NCBI GenBank assembly: GCA_005885085.1
Contig: VAXY01000111.1
Coordinates: 1-6,497 of the forward strand
Length of the DNA stretch: 6,497 nucleotides
Source of the DNA: Actinomycetota bacterium
GTDB taxonomy: Bacteria > Actinomycetota > Thermoleophilia > Gaiellales > Gaiellaceae
Direction of reading: 5' to 3'
Part shown: positions 1 to 5,669 of the stretch, in pieces
How the letters are laid out: each line of letters begins with the position of its first letter
How positions within the stretch are numbered: position 1 is the stretch's first letter
Notes under the pieces: generated by a model
What the model saw: the letters and a program-made list of their open reading frames with translations, nothing else
What the model was told of the DNA's origin: nothing
Database searches by the model: none
Made by a program: the position numbers and the translations under genes

Positions 1-909
1 GATCTCGGCGATCGTCTTGTGCTCGCAGTCGCGAATCACCGGGACGACGAGGCCGTTCGGGATCGCCACCGCGATGCCGATGTTCGCGGCCGGGTAGAGC
101 TCGATCGCCTCGCCTTTGTACAACGCGTTGACCCCGCGGTGCCGCATCAGCGCGGCGGCGCAGACCTTCGTCAGCAGATCGGAGACGGTTGGCTTGACGC
201 CGTCGCCGTGCAGGTCGACGAGCCGTTTACGCACCTCGAGCGCGCGGCCCATGTCGACCGTGATCCCGAGCTGGAAAACCGGTGCCTGCCACGCCTCGGT
301 CAGGCGGCGCGCGATCGTCTTGCGCATCGACGACAGCTGCTCGACCTCGACCTCCACAGAGCTCGGCGCGGAAGCGGCCACCGACGCCGTGGGCGCAGCC
401 TTCGCCGCCGCACGCTCCACGTCCTCGGCGACCACACGGCCCTCGGGCCCGGTCCCGGCGACCGCGCTCAGATCGATGCCGCGCTCGCGCGCGATGCGGC
501 GCGCCAGCGGCGAGGCCTTGATGCGGCCGTTCCCGGAGGACGGTGCCTCGAGCTCGGTCACCTGCTCTCCATGGCCGTCGGTCGACGCCTGCCGCCCCCG
601 CTCGCGATCTTGTTCACGCGCGCGCGCGGGAGAGCCCTCCTCCTGCGCGTCGTCGCCCACCTCGACCGCCTCGCCCTGCTCGCCGATCACAGCGATCGTC
701 TTACCGACAGGCACCTCACCTTCCGCGACCGCGATCCTGAGAAGGACACCCGAGGCGTCGGCCTCGACCTCTTGCGTCACCTTGTCGGTATCGAGCTCGT
801 AGAGGGGCTCGCCCTTCTCTACCTGGTCGCCCTCGGACTTGAGCCACTTGACGATGGTGCCGGACTCCATCCCCTGGCCGAGACGCGGCAGCTTGATCTC
901 AGTCGCCAT
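1..909 (-). CDS. Dihydrolipoamide acyltransferase (E2) of a 2-oxo acid / acetoin dehydrogenase complex, 3' end outside the window
   Basis: The E2 core accepts the acyl group from E1 on a swinging lipoyl-lysine and transfers it to CoA in the cytoplasm. Translation from ATG at 909 gives 303 residues without a stop before base 1. Residues about 2-78 are a lipoyl domain with the lipoylation motif DTDKVT, the modified lysine being K43. Residues about 84-125 are a charged, Ala/Arg/Glu-rich flexible linker. Residues about 126-166 are a peripheral-subunit-binding domain (IKASPLARRIARERGIDL followed by GTGPEGRV). The acyltransferase domain starts near residue 190 and continues to PNGLVVPVIRD at the edge. 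Family members usually have about 400-430 residues, so roughly the last 100, including the HxxxDG active site, are not visible. The start overlaps the E1-beta stop by 11 bases, and a GAGG lies 4 bases before ATG. Co-translation with E1 is therefore likely. The acyl specificity (acetyl or branched-chain) is not determined. Confidence 0.95.
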   Translation of the reverse strand, partial: MATEIKLPRLGQGMESGTIVKWLKSEGDQVEKGEPLYELDTDKVTQEVEADASGVLLRIAVAEGEVPVGKTIAVIGEQGEAVEVGDDAQEEGSPARAREQDRERGRQASTDGHGEQVTELEAPSSGNGRIKASPLARRIARERGIDLSAVAGTGPEGRVVAEDVERAAAKAAPTASVAASAPSSVEVEVEQLSSMRKTIARRLTEAWQAPVFQLGITVDMGRALEVRKRLVDLHGDGVKPTVSDLLTKVCAAALMRHRGVNALYKGEAIELYPAANIGIAVAIPNGLVVPVIRDCEHKTIAEI

Positions 910-1885
910 CGCGCCTCAGCGTCCTGCGGATCGCCGCGAGCACGTCGTTGGCGTGGGGTACGACCCACTCCTCCATCACGGGCGCGAACGGCAGCGGTGT
1001 GAACCTCGCCCCGACACGCTCGATCGGGGCGTCGAGCCAGTCGAAGGCGCCGTACTGGACCACGGCTGCGACCTCCGCTCCGAATCCCATCCGCGTCACC
1101 GCCTCGTGTGCGACGACGCAGCGGTTCGTCTTCTTGACCGACGAGATCAGCGCGTCTTCGTCGAGCGGTTGCAGCGTGCGCGGGTCGACGACCTCGACCG
1201 ACACGCCGTCCTGCTCCGCCTCCTTGGCCGCGGCGAGGGCCTCGTGCACGAGGCGGCCGGTCGCGATCACGGTCACGTCCTCGCCATCGCGGTGCACACG
1301 CGCCCGGCCCAGCGGGATCGGCTCCAGCTCGTCCGGGACCTCCTCCTTCAGGCCGTAGAGCGTGCGGTGCTCGAAGAACACGACCGGGTTGTCGTCGTAG
1401 ATCGACGACCAGAGCAGTCCACGCACGTCCGACGGCGTCGACGCGAAGACAACCTTCAACCCCGGGATGTGCACGAACCACGCCTCGAGCTGCTGCGCGT
1501 GCTGGGCGCCCGGCGACCAGCCCGCGCCCCCCTGTGTGCGGAACGTCACCGGCACCGTCAGCTGCCCGCCGGACATGTAGCGATGCTTCGCGGCCTGGTT
1601 GACGATCTGCTCGGTCGCGAGCGTGAGGAAGTCCTCGTACATGATCTCCGCGACGGGGCGCATGCCCTGCATCGCGGCGCCGATGGCGGCGCCGGCGAGC
1701 GCCATCTCCGAGATCGGCGTGTTGCGGACACGCTCCGGCCCGAACTCGTCGAGCATCCCCTGCGTGACGCCCATCGAGCCGCCCATCTCCGCGATGTCCT
1801 CCCCCATCACGAAGACGTCGTCGTCCTCGCGCATCGCTCGCGACAGGGCGTCGCGCACCGCCTCGCGGTAGCTCAGCTCAGGCAT
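899..1885 (-). CDS. 2-oxo acid / acetoin dehydrogenase E1 component, beta subunit
   Basis: This is the beta half of the thiamine-diphosphate E1 alpha2-beta2 enzyme. The 328 residues match the full family length (about 325-335). Visible landmarks are GED at 28-30, NTPISE with the likely thiamine-activating Glu60, YEDF at 83-86, and RTQGGAG followed by GAQHAQ. His129 in that last motif corresponds to the active-site histidine of the family. PGLKVV, DNPVVFFEH and VDPRTLQPLD follow in the usual order. The N-terminus MPELSYREAVRDAL is typical of the family, which supports ATG 1885. The only Shine-Dalgarno-like run, AAAGG, lies just one base before that ATG, which is unusually close. A 66-base gap separates it from the upstream E1-alpha gene, while downstream it overlaps E2 by 11 bases. 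AcoB, PdhB and BkdB cannot be told apart with certainty; the SGGQ...GAQHAQxLEAWF segment resembles AcoB/PdhB more than BkdB. Confidence 0.95.
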   Translation of the reverse strand: MPELSYREAVRDALSRAMREDDDVFVMGEDIAEMGGSMGVTQGMLDEFGPERVRNTPISEMALAGAAIGAAMQGMRPVAEIMYEDFLTLATEQIVNQAAKHRYMSGGQLTVPVTFRTQGGAGWSPGAQHAQQLEAWFVHIPGLKVVFASTPSDVRGLLWSSIYDDNPVVFFEHRTLYGLKEEVPDELEPIPLGRARVHRDGEDVTVIATGRLVHEALAAAKEAEQDGVSVEVVDPRTLQPLDEDALISSVKKTNRCVVAHEAVTRMGFGAEVAAVVQYGAFDWLDAPIERVGARFTPLPFAPVMEEWVVPHANDVLAAIRRTLRRDGD

Positions 1886-1905
1886 ACCTTTGGCGCAGCC
1901 CGGGG

Positions 1906-1921
1906 CCTGACTTCAGTCTGG
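1906..1921. repeat. Imperfect 16-bp dyad in the E1-alpha/E1-beta gap
   Basis: The sequence CCTGACTTCAGTCTGG is a near-perfect inverted repeat, with arms CC-GACT and AGTC-GG and one mismatched pair. It sits in the only non-coding gap (1886-1951) of the E1-E2 operon. The two-base centre is too small for a good RNA hairpin, so it would be a protein-binding dyad if it is functional. No known operator is recognised and chance is quite possible. Confidence 0.15.
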
Positions 1922-1951
1922 CACGCACCGGCGTACATTGCCCTTCCCTCG

Positions 1952-2923
1952 CTACGCATAGACGTTCTTTAAGGCGTCCTCCGGCTTCGGGTCGGTCCCG
2001 TTCTTCGCGAACTCGACCGCTGCCTCGACGATCTCCTGCACCTCCCGGTCGATCTCCTCGACCTCGTCGTCCGGCAGCTCCAGTTTCGCCCGCAGGTGCT
2101 CGAGCGGGTCCCGTGTCTCACGGGTCTCGGCGAGCTCCTCCTTCGACCGGTAGACCTGCGGGTCGCCGACGTAATGGCCTACCAGGCGGTAGGTCTCGAC
2201 GGCCAGGAAGACGGGCCCCTTGCCTCCGCGGGCGTGGTCGAGCGCCCGGCGCGTGGCCTTGAAGACGGCCTCCACGTCCTGCCCGTCCACCTTGACCGCC
2301 TTCATTCCGTACGCGACGGCGCGCTGCGAGACGTCCTCGATCGGCATGTGCTGCCAGCCTGGCGTCGACTCGGCCCAGTGGTTGTTCTCGCAGACGAAGA
2401 GGGCGGGCACCTCCCACAGCTGCGCGAGGTTGAGCGACTCGTGGAAGGTGCCGATGTTGGTGGCACCGTCGCCGAAGAACGCGACCGCGACGCGCGGCTC
2501 GCCGCGGAGCTTGAACGCGAGCGCGGCGCCCACTATCCCCGGCAGTCCGCCGCCGACGACGGCATTCGCACCCATGTTCCCGCGCTCGACGTCGTAGAGG
2601 TGCATCGAGCCGCCGTAGCCGTGGGAGCAGCCCTCGAGCTTCCCGTACAGCTCGGCCATCACCTCGTTCGGTGTCGTTCCTTTCGCCAGCGTGTGGCCGT
2701 GCGCGCGGTGCGTCGACGCGATGATGTCTCCCTCCTCGAGGGCGCGGCAGACACCGACGGCGACCGCCTCCTGGCCGATCGCGACGTGGAGGAAACCCGG
2801 CAGCTCACCGGCCCGGAAACGCTCCTCGACCTTCTCCTCGAAACGCCGGATCAGCAGCATCTCGCGGAAGAAATCGCGTAGGTCGGACTTCGCGAGCGTC
2901 CCTTTCTGCTCCACCTTCGCCAC
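1952..2923 (-). CDS. Thiamine-diphosphate dehydrogenase E1 component, alpha subunit (AcoA/PdhA type)
   Basis: The alpha subunit binds thiamine diphosphate and Mg and, with E1-beta, decarboxylates the substrate and acylates the E2 lipoyl group. From GTG 2923 the product has 323 residues, the usual length. It begins just before the conserved FREMLLIRRFEEKVEERF. Landmarks are IASTHRAHGH at 68-77, GCSHGYGGSMH at 98-108, and the ThDP motif from GDGAT at 151 to ENN at 179-181. The loop GHYVGDPQVYR at 249-259 stands where PDH enzymes have GHSxSDP. IASTHRxHGH, MAELYGK and ENNxxAEST resemble acetoin dehydrogenase AcoA. The reading frame stays open upstream to 3274, but that part is antisense to the convincing gene at 2936-3589 and has no E1 similarity. 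GTG 2923 is inferred from length and family alignment. It has no good Shine-Dalgarno; GTG 2914 is an alternative. It is the first gene of the operon. Confidence 0.93.
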   Translation of the reverse strand: MAKVEQKGTLAKSDLRDFFREMLLIRRFEEKVEERFRAGELPGFLHVAIGQEAVAVGVCRALEEGDIIASTHRAHGHTLAKGTTPNEVMAELYGKLEGCSHGYGGSMHLYDVERGNMGANAVVGGGLPGIVGAALAFKLRGEPRVAVAFFGDGATNIGTFHESLNLAQLWEVPALFVCENNHWAESTPGWQHMPIEDVSQRAVAYGMKAVKVDGQDVEAVFKATRRALDHARGGKGPVFLAVETYRLVGHYVGDPQVYRSKEELAETRETRDPLEHLRAKLELPDDEVEEIDREVQEIVEAAVEFAKNGTDPKPEDALKNVYA

Positions 2924-2930
2924 GAGGCTG

Positions 2931-2936
2931 AGTTTA
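2931..2936 (-). promoter_or_regulatory. Possible -10 box for leaderless E1-alpha mRNA
   Basis: On the minus strand TAAACT fits the TANNNT -10 pattern and lies 7 bases before the proposed GTG start at 2923. That is the spacing seen in leaderless actinobacterial transcripts, and it would explain the missing Shine-Dalgarno. No convincing -35 was found at 16-18 bases. The box shares its outermost base with the ATG of the divergent gene at 2936. The evidence is a short motif match only. Confidence 0.3.
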
Positions 2937-3589
2937 TGCTCCGGCTCTTGAACCTCGTCGACCAGTTCAATGCATTCGCGCGCGAGGTCGGCGACGACTG
3001 GGAGGAGCTCCGCCTCGAGCTCACGGTCGGCGACGGCACGCGGCGCGAACAAGCGGCGGCGTTGCTCGGCCCGGCGAACCCGGGTTTGTCGCGCGACACG
3101 ATCCGATTCGCGGTCGTCCGCCATGGCGCTGGTATCGGTCCCGAAGCCGCTCGCCGGCTCTTGCGCCGGCTGGTTCGAGCAGGAATCGACGGCAGGCTCG
3201 AGTTGCGCGCGGTCGAGCAGGCCCCCGCCGCGGAGTCGCACAGACGACCATCGCTCCGAGAGCAATGGGAGCAAGCGCTCGCCGACCTCCCGTCCGACTG
3301 GAGCGACGTGTACGCAGAGGTCGGTTTCGACTCGACCGACTACGTCGAGCCCGCGGCGTTGCTGCTCGCGCCTGCGAATCCCGCGGCGTACGGCGGCCCG
3401 GCGGCGCTGCGCTTCCGGTGTGCCCGCCGGTTCGGATACGGCGTCTCGCCGGAGATGGCGACACGCTGCTTCGAGCGCTGCGACGCGAAAGGGATCACCG
3501 GCGAGGTCGAGATCCTGCGCGCCCTCTCCGACACCTACCCCGTCGCAACTCAGGGGCCCGTCTGGCTCGTCGGAGGACGCGCGGTATGA
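2936..3589 (+). CDS. Uncharacterised 217-residue protein made of two diverged copies of one ~90-residue domain
   Basis: I do not recognise a named family or function. The protein contains an internal duplication. Copy A (about residues 10-95) and copy B (about 110-198) align over their length: DW at 21-22 with DW at 121-122, PANP at 46-49 with PANP at 146-149, RF at 57-58 with RF at 159-160, a PE at 69-70 with 172-173, and GIxG at 83-86 with 186-189. B carries about three extra residues. Copy B is followed by a tail, TQGPVWLVGGRAV, that A lacks. There is no signal peptide or membrane segment, so it is probably cytosolic. ATG 2936 is supported by GAGG at 2924-2927 (8 bases upstream) and by the start of copy A soon after. 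The stop overlaps the next ATG (ATGA), so it forms an operon with the PRC-barrel gene. Similar hypothetical proteins seem familiar to me from Thermoleophilia-like genomes, but I could not check this. Confidence 0.85.
   Translation: MLRLLNLVDQFNAFAREVGDDWEELRLELTVGDGTRREQAAALLGPANPGLSRDTIRFAVVRHGAGIGPEAARRLLRRLVRAGIDGRLELRAVEQAPAAESHRRPSLREQWEQALADLPSDWSDVYAEVGFDSTDYVEPAALLLAPANPAAYGGPAALRFRCARRFGYGVSPEMATRCFERCDAKGITGEVEILRALSDTYPVATQGPVWLVGGRAV
3572..3576 (+). promoter_or_regulatory. Ribosome binding site that fixes the PRC-barrel start
   Basis: GGAGG lies 9 bases before ATG 3586, inside the end of the upstream gene. It supports a start at 3586 rather than at the upstream in-frame ATG at 3265, which would overlap the preceding gene for over 300 bases. 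Confidence 0.6.
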
Positions 3590-3993
3590 CGGGCGATCCC
3601 GTCTCCTGGTTCATGATTGAGCCGGGCTGGATGGTGCTCGACGCGAATGGCCAGGAGATCGGCTCCGTCGACGAGGTCGCCGGAGACTCGAGTGACGACA
3701 TCTTCAACGGCCTGTCGATCTCGACCAGCCTGCTGGGCAAGCCGCGCTATGTCCCCTCCGAGCAGGTCGCGGGGATTACGGAGGGCCGCGTCCGGCTCAA
3801 GCTTTCGAAAGACGAGGTCGAACGGCTCGGCGAGTTCCAGGAACCGCCGACGACCGCTGAGATCCTCCCGGAGAAGGCCGGCGCCGTCAGGCGCAGCGAA
3901 GCCGCGGTCGAGGCGCCCATCCATTCGCACAGGGAACAGCTCAACCTCCTGACACGCATCCGCCACGCGTTCCGCCGCCTGCTCGGAAGCTAG
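3586..3993 (+). CDS. PRC-barrel domain protein with basic C-terminal helix
   Basis: The product has 135 residues. Residues about 9-80 fit a PRC-barrel fold: a short beta-rich domain beginning FMIEPGWMVLDANGQEIGSVDEV, then GKPRYVPSEQVAGI and GRVRLKLSKDEVERL. PRC-barrels occur in the photosynthetic reaction centre H subunit, in RimM, and in many small actinobacterial proteins of unknown role thought to mediate protein or RNA contacts. Residues about 84-117 look like a disordered linker. The C-terminus LLTRIRHAFRRLLGS is a short amphipathic basic helix that could bind membrane or a nucleic acid; this is inference. There is no signal peptide. The ATG overlaps the stop of the 217-residue gene as ATGA, so the two are probably translationally coupled and may work together. 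Its TAG stop shares the sequence CTAG with the argR stop on the other strand. Confidence 0.85.
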   Translation: MTGDPVSWFMIEPGWMVLDANGQEIGSVDEVAGDSSDDIFNGLSISTSLLGKPRYVPSEQVAGITEGRVRLKLSKDEVERLGEFQEPPTTAEILPEKAGAVRRSEAAVEAPIHSHREQLNLLTRIRHAFRRLLGS

Positions 3994-4451
3994 GCAAGCG
4001 TGGCGGAGAGCTCGCGCGCGAGCACGCGCGCGTCGCGCTCGGACGGCGCCACCACGAGGACGGTGTCGTCCCCGGCGAGAGTCCCGACGATGCGGTCATG
4101 CGCAAGCTGGTCCAGCGCACGTGCGATCGCCGGCGCGGCACCGAGCTCCGACTGCAGGACGACGATGTTTCCCGCCGGCGTCACCTTGCGCCCGAATTGA
4201 GCCATGATCCCGTTCAGCGCCTCGATGGGATCCGCGCGCCGCAGGCTGTCGGGCAGCACGTAGCGGGGGCGCCCGAGCGGGTCGTGCGTCTTCTCCAAGC
4301 CGAGCTCGCGGATGTCACGTGAGATCGTCGCCTGCGTCACCGCGCAGCCCGAATCGGCCAGGGCGTCGAGCAGCTCGAATTGCGTCCCGACGCGTTTGCG
4401 CGACACAACGCTCTCGATCAGCCGGTGGCGCTCGACTTTCGCCAGCTGCAT
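3990..4451 (-). CDS. argR: Arginine repressor ArgR
   Basis: ArgR is a hexameric DNA-binding repressor/activator. With L-arginine as co-repressor it binds ARG boxes and controls arginine synthesis and breakdown. The 153 residues match the family length. The N-terminal winged helix-turn-helix (about 5-70) includes VGTQFELLDAL and the recognition helix TQATISRDIRELGL, with the Ser44-Arg45 pair typical of the family. The C-terminal domain (about 80-150) has GNIVVLQSELGAAPAIARALD and GTLAGDDTVLVV at 123-134, whose adjacent aspartates Asp128-Asp129 contact arginine in known ArgR proteins. No arginine biosynthesis gene is visible beside it; in many actinobacteria argR lies within the arg cluster. 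No Shine-Dalgarno precedes the ATG. A gap of 13 bases separates it from the same-strand upstream gene, so it may be co-transcribed with it or driven by its own leaderless promoter. I saw no clear ARG box in the short upstream region. Confidence 0.95.
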   Translation of the reverse strand: MQLAKVERHRLIESVVSRKRVGTQFELLDALADSGCAVTQATISRDIRELGLEKTHDPLGRPRYVLPDSLRRADPIEALNGIMAQFGRKVTPAGNIVVLQSELGAAPAIARALDQLAHDRIVGTLAGDDTVLVVAPSERDARVLARELSATLA

Positions 4452-4457
4452 AGAACG

Positions 4458-4463
4458 AGAATA
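4458..4463 (-). promoter_or_regulatory. Possible -10 box of a leaderless argR promoter
   Basis: On the minus strand TATTCT (TANNNT) lies exactly 6 bases before the argR ATG. This is the usual geometry of leaderless actinobacterial promoters, and it fits the absence of a Shine-Dalgarno. The hexamer lies in the 13-base gap just after the TAA of the preceding gene. No good -35 is seen (the hexamer 17 bases upstream is CTGGCC). Confidence 0.4.
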
Positions 4464-4464
4464 C

Positions 4465-4758
4465 TTATGTAGCGGCGCGCGGCCAGCTCTCGAGATCGTC
4501 GTAGTAGCCGATCACGCGGTCGCTCATAGCAGCCAGGTTTTTGCCGCCGTGCACGAATGAGCTCTCCGTGACATACGCGTCGGCAGCGGCTCGCGAGGGG
4601 AATTCAAGGAGGACGAGGAACCGGTCAGGATCGACTCGGTCGGCAAGCAGCCGCGCACTTTGACAGTCGTGTCTCTGCCGCATTGCGGAACGCTCCGCGA
4701 AGCCCTGCTCGATGACCTCCGGCTCGGCGGCCATGAACCACAAGACGACAACAGTCAT
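4465..4758 (-). CDS. Small dimeric alpha/beta-barrel (ABM-like) protein
   Basis: The 97-residue protein has the layout of the dimeric alpha/beta-barrel superfamily that includes antibiotic biosynthesis monooxygenase (ABM) proteins. It shows a first strand TVVVLWFMA, a helix (PEVIEQGFAERSAMRQRH), a strand pair around ARLL and DPDRFLVLLEFPS, a helix RAAADAYVTESSF, and a final strand RVIGYYDDLESW. Members of this fold include monooxygenases, haem-degrading enzymes and proteins with no known substrate, so no reaction is assigned. ATG 4758 is chosen because the domain begins at once. The in-frame extension to 4887 is arginine-rich, does not resemble the fold, and is antisense to the small gene at 4806-4934. 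A weak GGAAA lies about 14 bases upstream. It precedes argR by 13 bases on the same strand and diverges from the membrane-protein operon, sharing a 47-base intergenic region with it. Confidence 0.75.
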   Translation of the reverse strand: MTVVVLWFMAAEPEVIEQGFAERSAMRQRHDCQSARLLADRVDPDRFLVLLEFPSRAAADAYVTESSFVHGGKNLAAMSDRVIGYYDDLESWPRAAT

Positions 4759-4786
4759 TTTCGAGTCAGGTTTCCAACGGTGCGGC

Positions 4787-4804
4787 CTTGGTAGAACATC
4801 CAAG
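4787..4804. repeat. Inverted repeat in the divergent promoter region
   Basis: CTTGG at 4787-4791 and CCAAG at 4800-4804 form a 5-bp inverted repeat with an 8-base spacer. It ends one base before the ATG at 4806, in the 47-base gap between two divergent genes. It could be an operator or a chance dyad. TAGAAC inside the spacer only partly resembles a -10 box. Confidence 0.2.
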
Positions 4805-4805
4805 C

Positions 4806-4934
4806 ATGTTGCGTAGGTTGCTGTGGACCGGTCTCTACGGCGCCCTCGGGGCAGCGGCGACGATCGTCTCGCGTCGCACGGCGGCACGGATCTGGCGTAC
4901 GCTCACCGGCGAGGAGCCCCCGACGAAGAGATGA
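4806..4934 (+). CDS. 42-residue single-span membrane protein, first gene of a four-gene membrane operon
   Basis: ATG 4806 opens a 42-codon frame ending at TGA 4932-4934, overlapping the next gene's ATG by four bases (ATGA). The product starts MLRRLLW, has a hydrophobic, Gly/Ala-rich segment (about residues 5-22, WTGLYGALGAAATIV), then a basic patch SRRTAARIW, and ends TLTGEEPPTKR. This fits one membrane helix followed by a positive cytoplasmic tail. The end, W-R-x-x-T-G-E-E-x-P, resembles the region after the first helix in actinobacterial DUF4235 proteins, which are longer and have a second hydrophobic part. This could be a reduced relative; that is inference from memory. The evidence that it is a real gene is the stop/start coupling, the coherent membrane topology and the codon-like composition. 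No Shine-Dalgarno precedes it, so a leaderless mRNA is possible. Confidence 0.75.
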   Translation: MLRRLLWTGLYGALGAAATIVSRRTAARIWRTLTGEEPPTKR

Positions 4935-5290
4935 CGACGGCGGATCACAAGGTCGAGCGTGCGGCCAACAAGCTGCAGCAGCTCGCCAACCAGCTCGCCG
5001 GCGAAGGAGGCGTGATGGGCAAGCTCGCCGAGCCGCTCGCCGAGGATGCCGACCTGATCCGGAAGATGAAGCCGAGCCTGATCAAGGCGCGCGCGAAAGG
5101 CGAGGCGCCGACGAACCAGAAACCCGAGAAACCGACGCTGGCGCCGTCGAGCCCGCAGCTCGGCAAGCGGCCGAAGCCGAAGGAGAGCGGCGGCCCGAAT
5201 CCGTGGCTCGTGGTCGGGGTCGCGCTAGCCGCCGGCATCTTCCTCGCCAAGTGGATCGACTGGAGGGGACATGCCCACCCGCGAGACTGA
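4931..5290 (+). CDS. C-tail-anchored membrane protein, 119 residues (YqjD-like architecture)
   Basis: The sequence shows a soluble helical N-terminus (about residues 5-57, VERAANKLQQLANQLAG then KLAEPLAEDADLIRKMKPSL). A Lys/Pro-rich linker of about 30 residues follows (57-90), then one hydrophobic helix near the C-terminus (PWLVVGVALAAGIFLAKW, about 91-108) and the tail IDWRGHAHPRD. The layout matches DUF883 proteins such as E. coli YqjD, a ribosome-associated inner-membrane protein, which also end in an NPW-type Gly/Ala-rich span. I see no clear sequence identity outside that segment. ATG 4931 overlaps the upstream stop as ATGA. The longer frame from 4823 is rejected because it would overlap the 42-residue gene and encodes an unlikely Arg-rich leader. 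The 3' end overlaps the next gene by 20 bases. A role at the membrane with its neighbours is inferred from context. Confidence 0.85.
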   Translation: MTTADHKVERAANKLQQLANQLAGEGGVMGKLAEPLAEDADLIRKMKPSLIKARAKGEAPTNQKPEKPTLAPSSPQLGKRPKPKESGGPNPWLVVGVALAAGIFLAKWIDWRGHAHPRD

Positions 5291-5669
5291 CTCCCAAGGA
5301 GTCGGCGCCGCCGTGAAGGAGGTCGCCGAGCGCGCGAGCGCGGTCGTTCGCCTCGAGCTGGAGCTGGCGGCGCTCGAGCTGAAGCGGAAGGTCGTCTCGC
5401 TCGGGCTGGGTATCGGCTTCGCGATCGGCGCCGTGGTGATGCTGTTGTTCCTGGTCGGGTTCGCGTACGCAGCCGCGGCCGCCGCGCTCGCGCTCGTTTT
5501 GCCGACGTGGGCGGCTCTGCTGGTCGTCACCGGCGTCCTGCTCTTCAAGGTGGCGCTCTTGGCCGGACTGGCGCTGAACCGCATCAGGAGAGGCACGCCG
5601 CCGGTGCCCGAGCAGGCCATCCGCGAGGCCAGACTCACGGCCGAGGCGCTGAAGAGCGATGGCCGGTAG
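5271..5669 (+). CDS. Phage holin family (actinobacterial Holin-X / DUF1469) membrane protein
   Basis: The 132-residue protein has an amphipathic N-terminal helix typical of the family (VKEVAERASAVVRLELELAALELKRK, about 15-40). Two long hydrophobic hairpin spans follow, at about 43-73 and 77-103, and then a polar tail. This is the Phage_holin_3_6 / DUF1469 pattern, which also includes E. coli YqjE. Despite the name, such chromosomal proteins have no shown lytic role, and there are no other phage genes here. A strong GGAGGGG at 5262-5268 precedes ATG 5271. The gene overlaps the upstream gene by 20 bases and the downstream DUF3618 gene by 11 bases, so tight co-expression is expected. A function in membrane or envelope homeostasis is a guess from family and context. 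Confidence 0.88.
   Translation: MPTRETDSQGVGAAVKEVAERASAVVRLELELAALELKRKVVSLGLGIGFAIGAVVMLLFLVGFAYAAAAAALALVLPTWAALLVVTGVLLFKVALLAGLALNRIRRGTPPVPEQAIREARLTAEALKSDGR

Noticed and set aside
19..1002. Plus-strand frame of 327 residues
   Set aside because: It is the antisense shadow of the E2 gene, which has clear lipoyl and binding domains.
839..1972. Long plus-strand frame of 377 residues
   Set aside because: It is antisense to E1-beta, Arg/His/Asp-rich, shows no family features, and is a typical shadow frame of high-GC DNA.
2924..3274. N-terminal extension of E1-alpha to an ATG at 3274 (440 residues)
   Set aside because: It would double the overlap with a convincing plus-strand gene, has no E1 features, and exceeds the family length by about 115 residues.
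3265..3585. Upstream extension of the PRC-barrel gene
   Set aside because: It is Arg-rich and overlaps the 217-residue gene for over 300 bases. GGAGG and the ATGA overlap support the start at 3586.
4759..4887. Extension of the ABM-like gene to ATG 4887
   Set aside because: The added residues do not fit the fold and are antisense to the 42-residue gene.
5271..5669. Holin-like gene as a sign of a prophage
   Set aside because: The family is common on actinobacterial chromosomes. No endolysin, capsid, integrase or att-like repeat is present.
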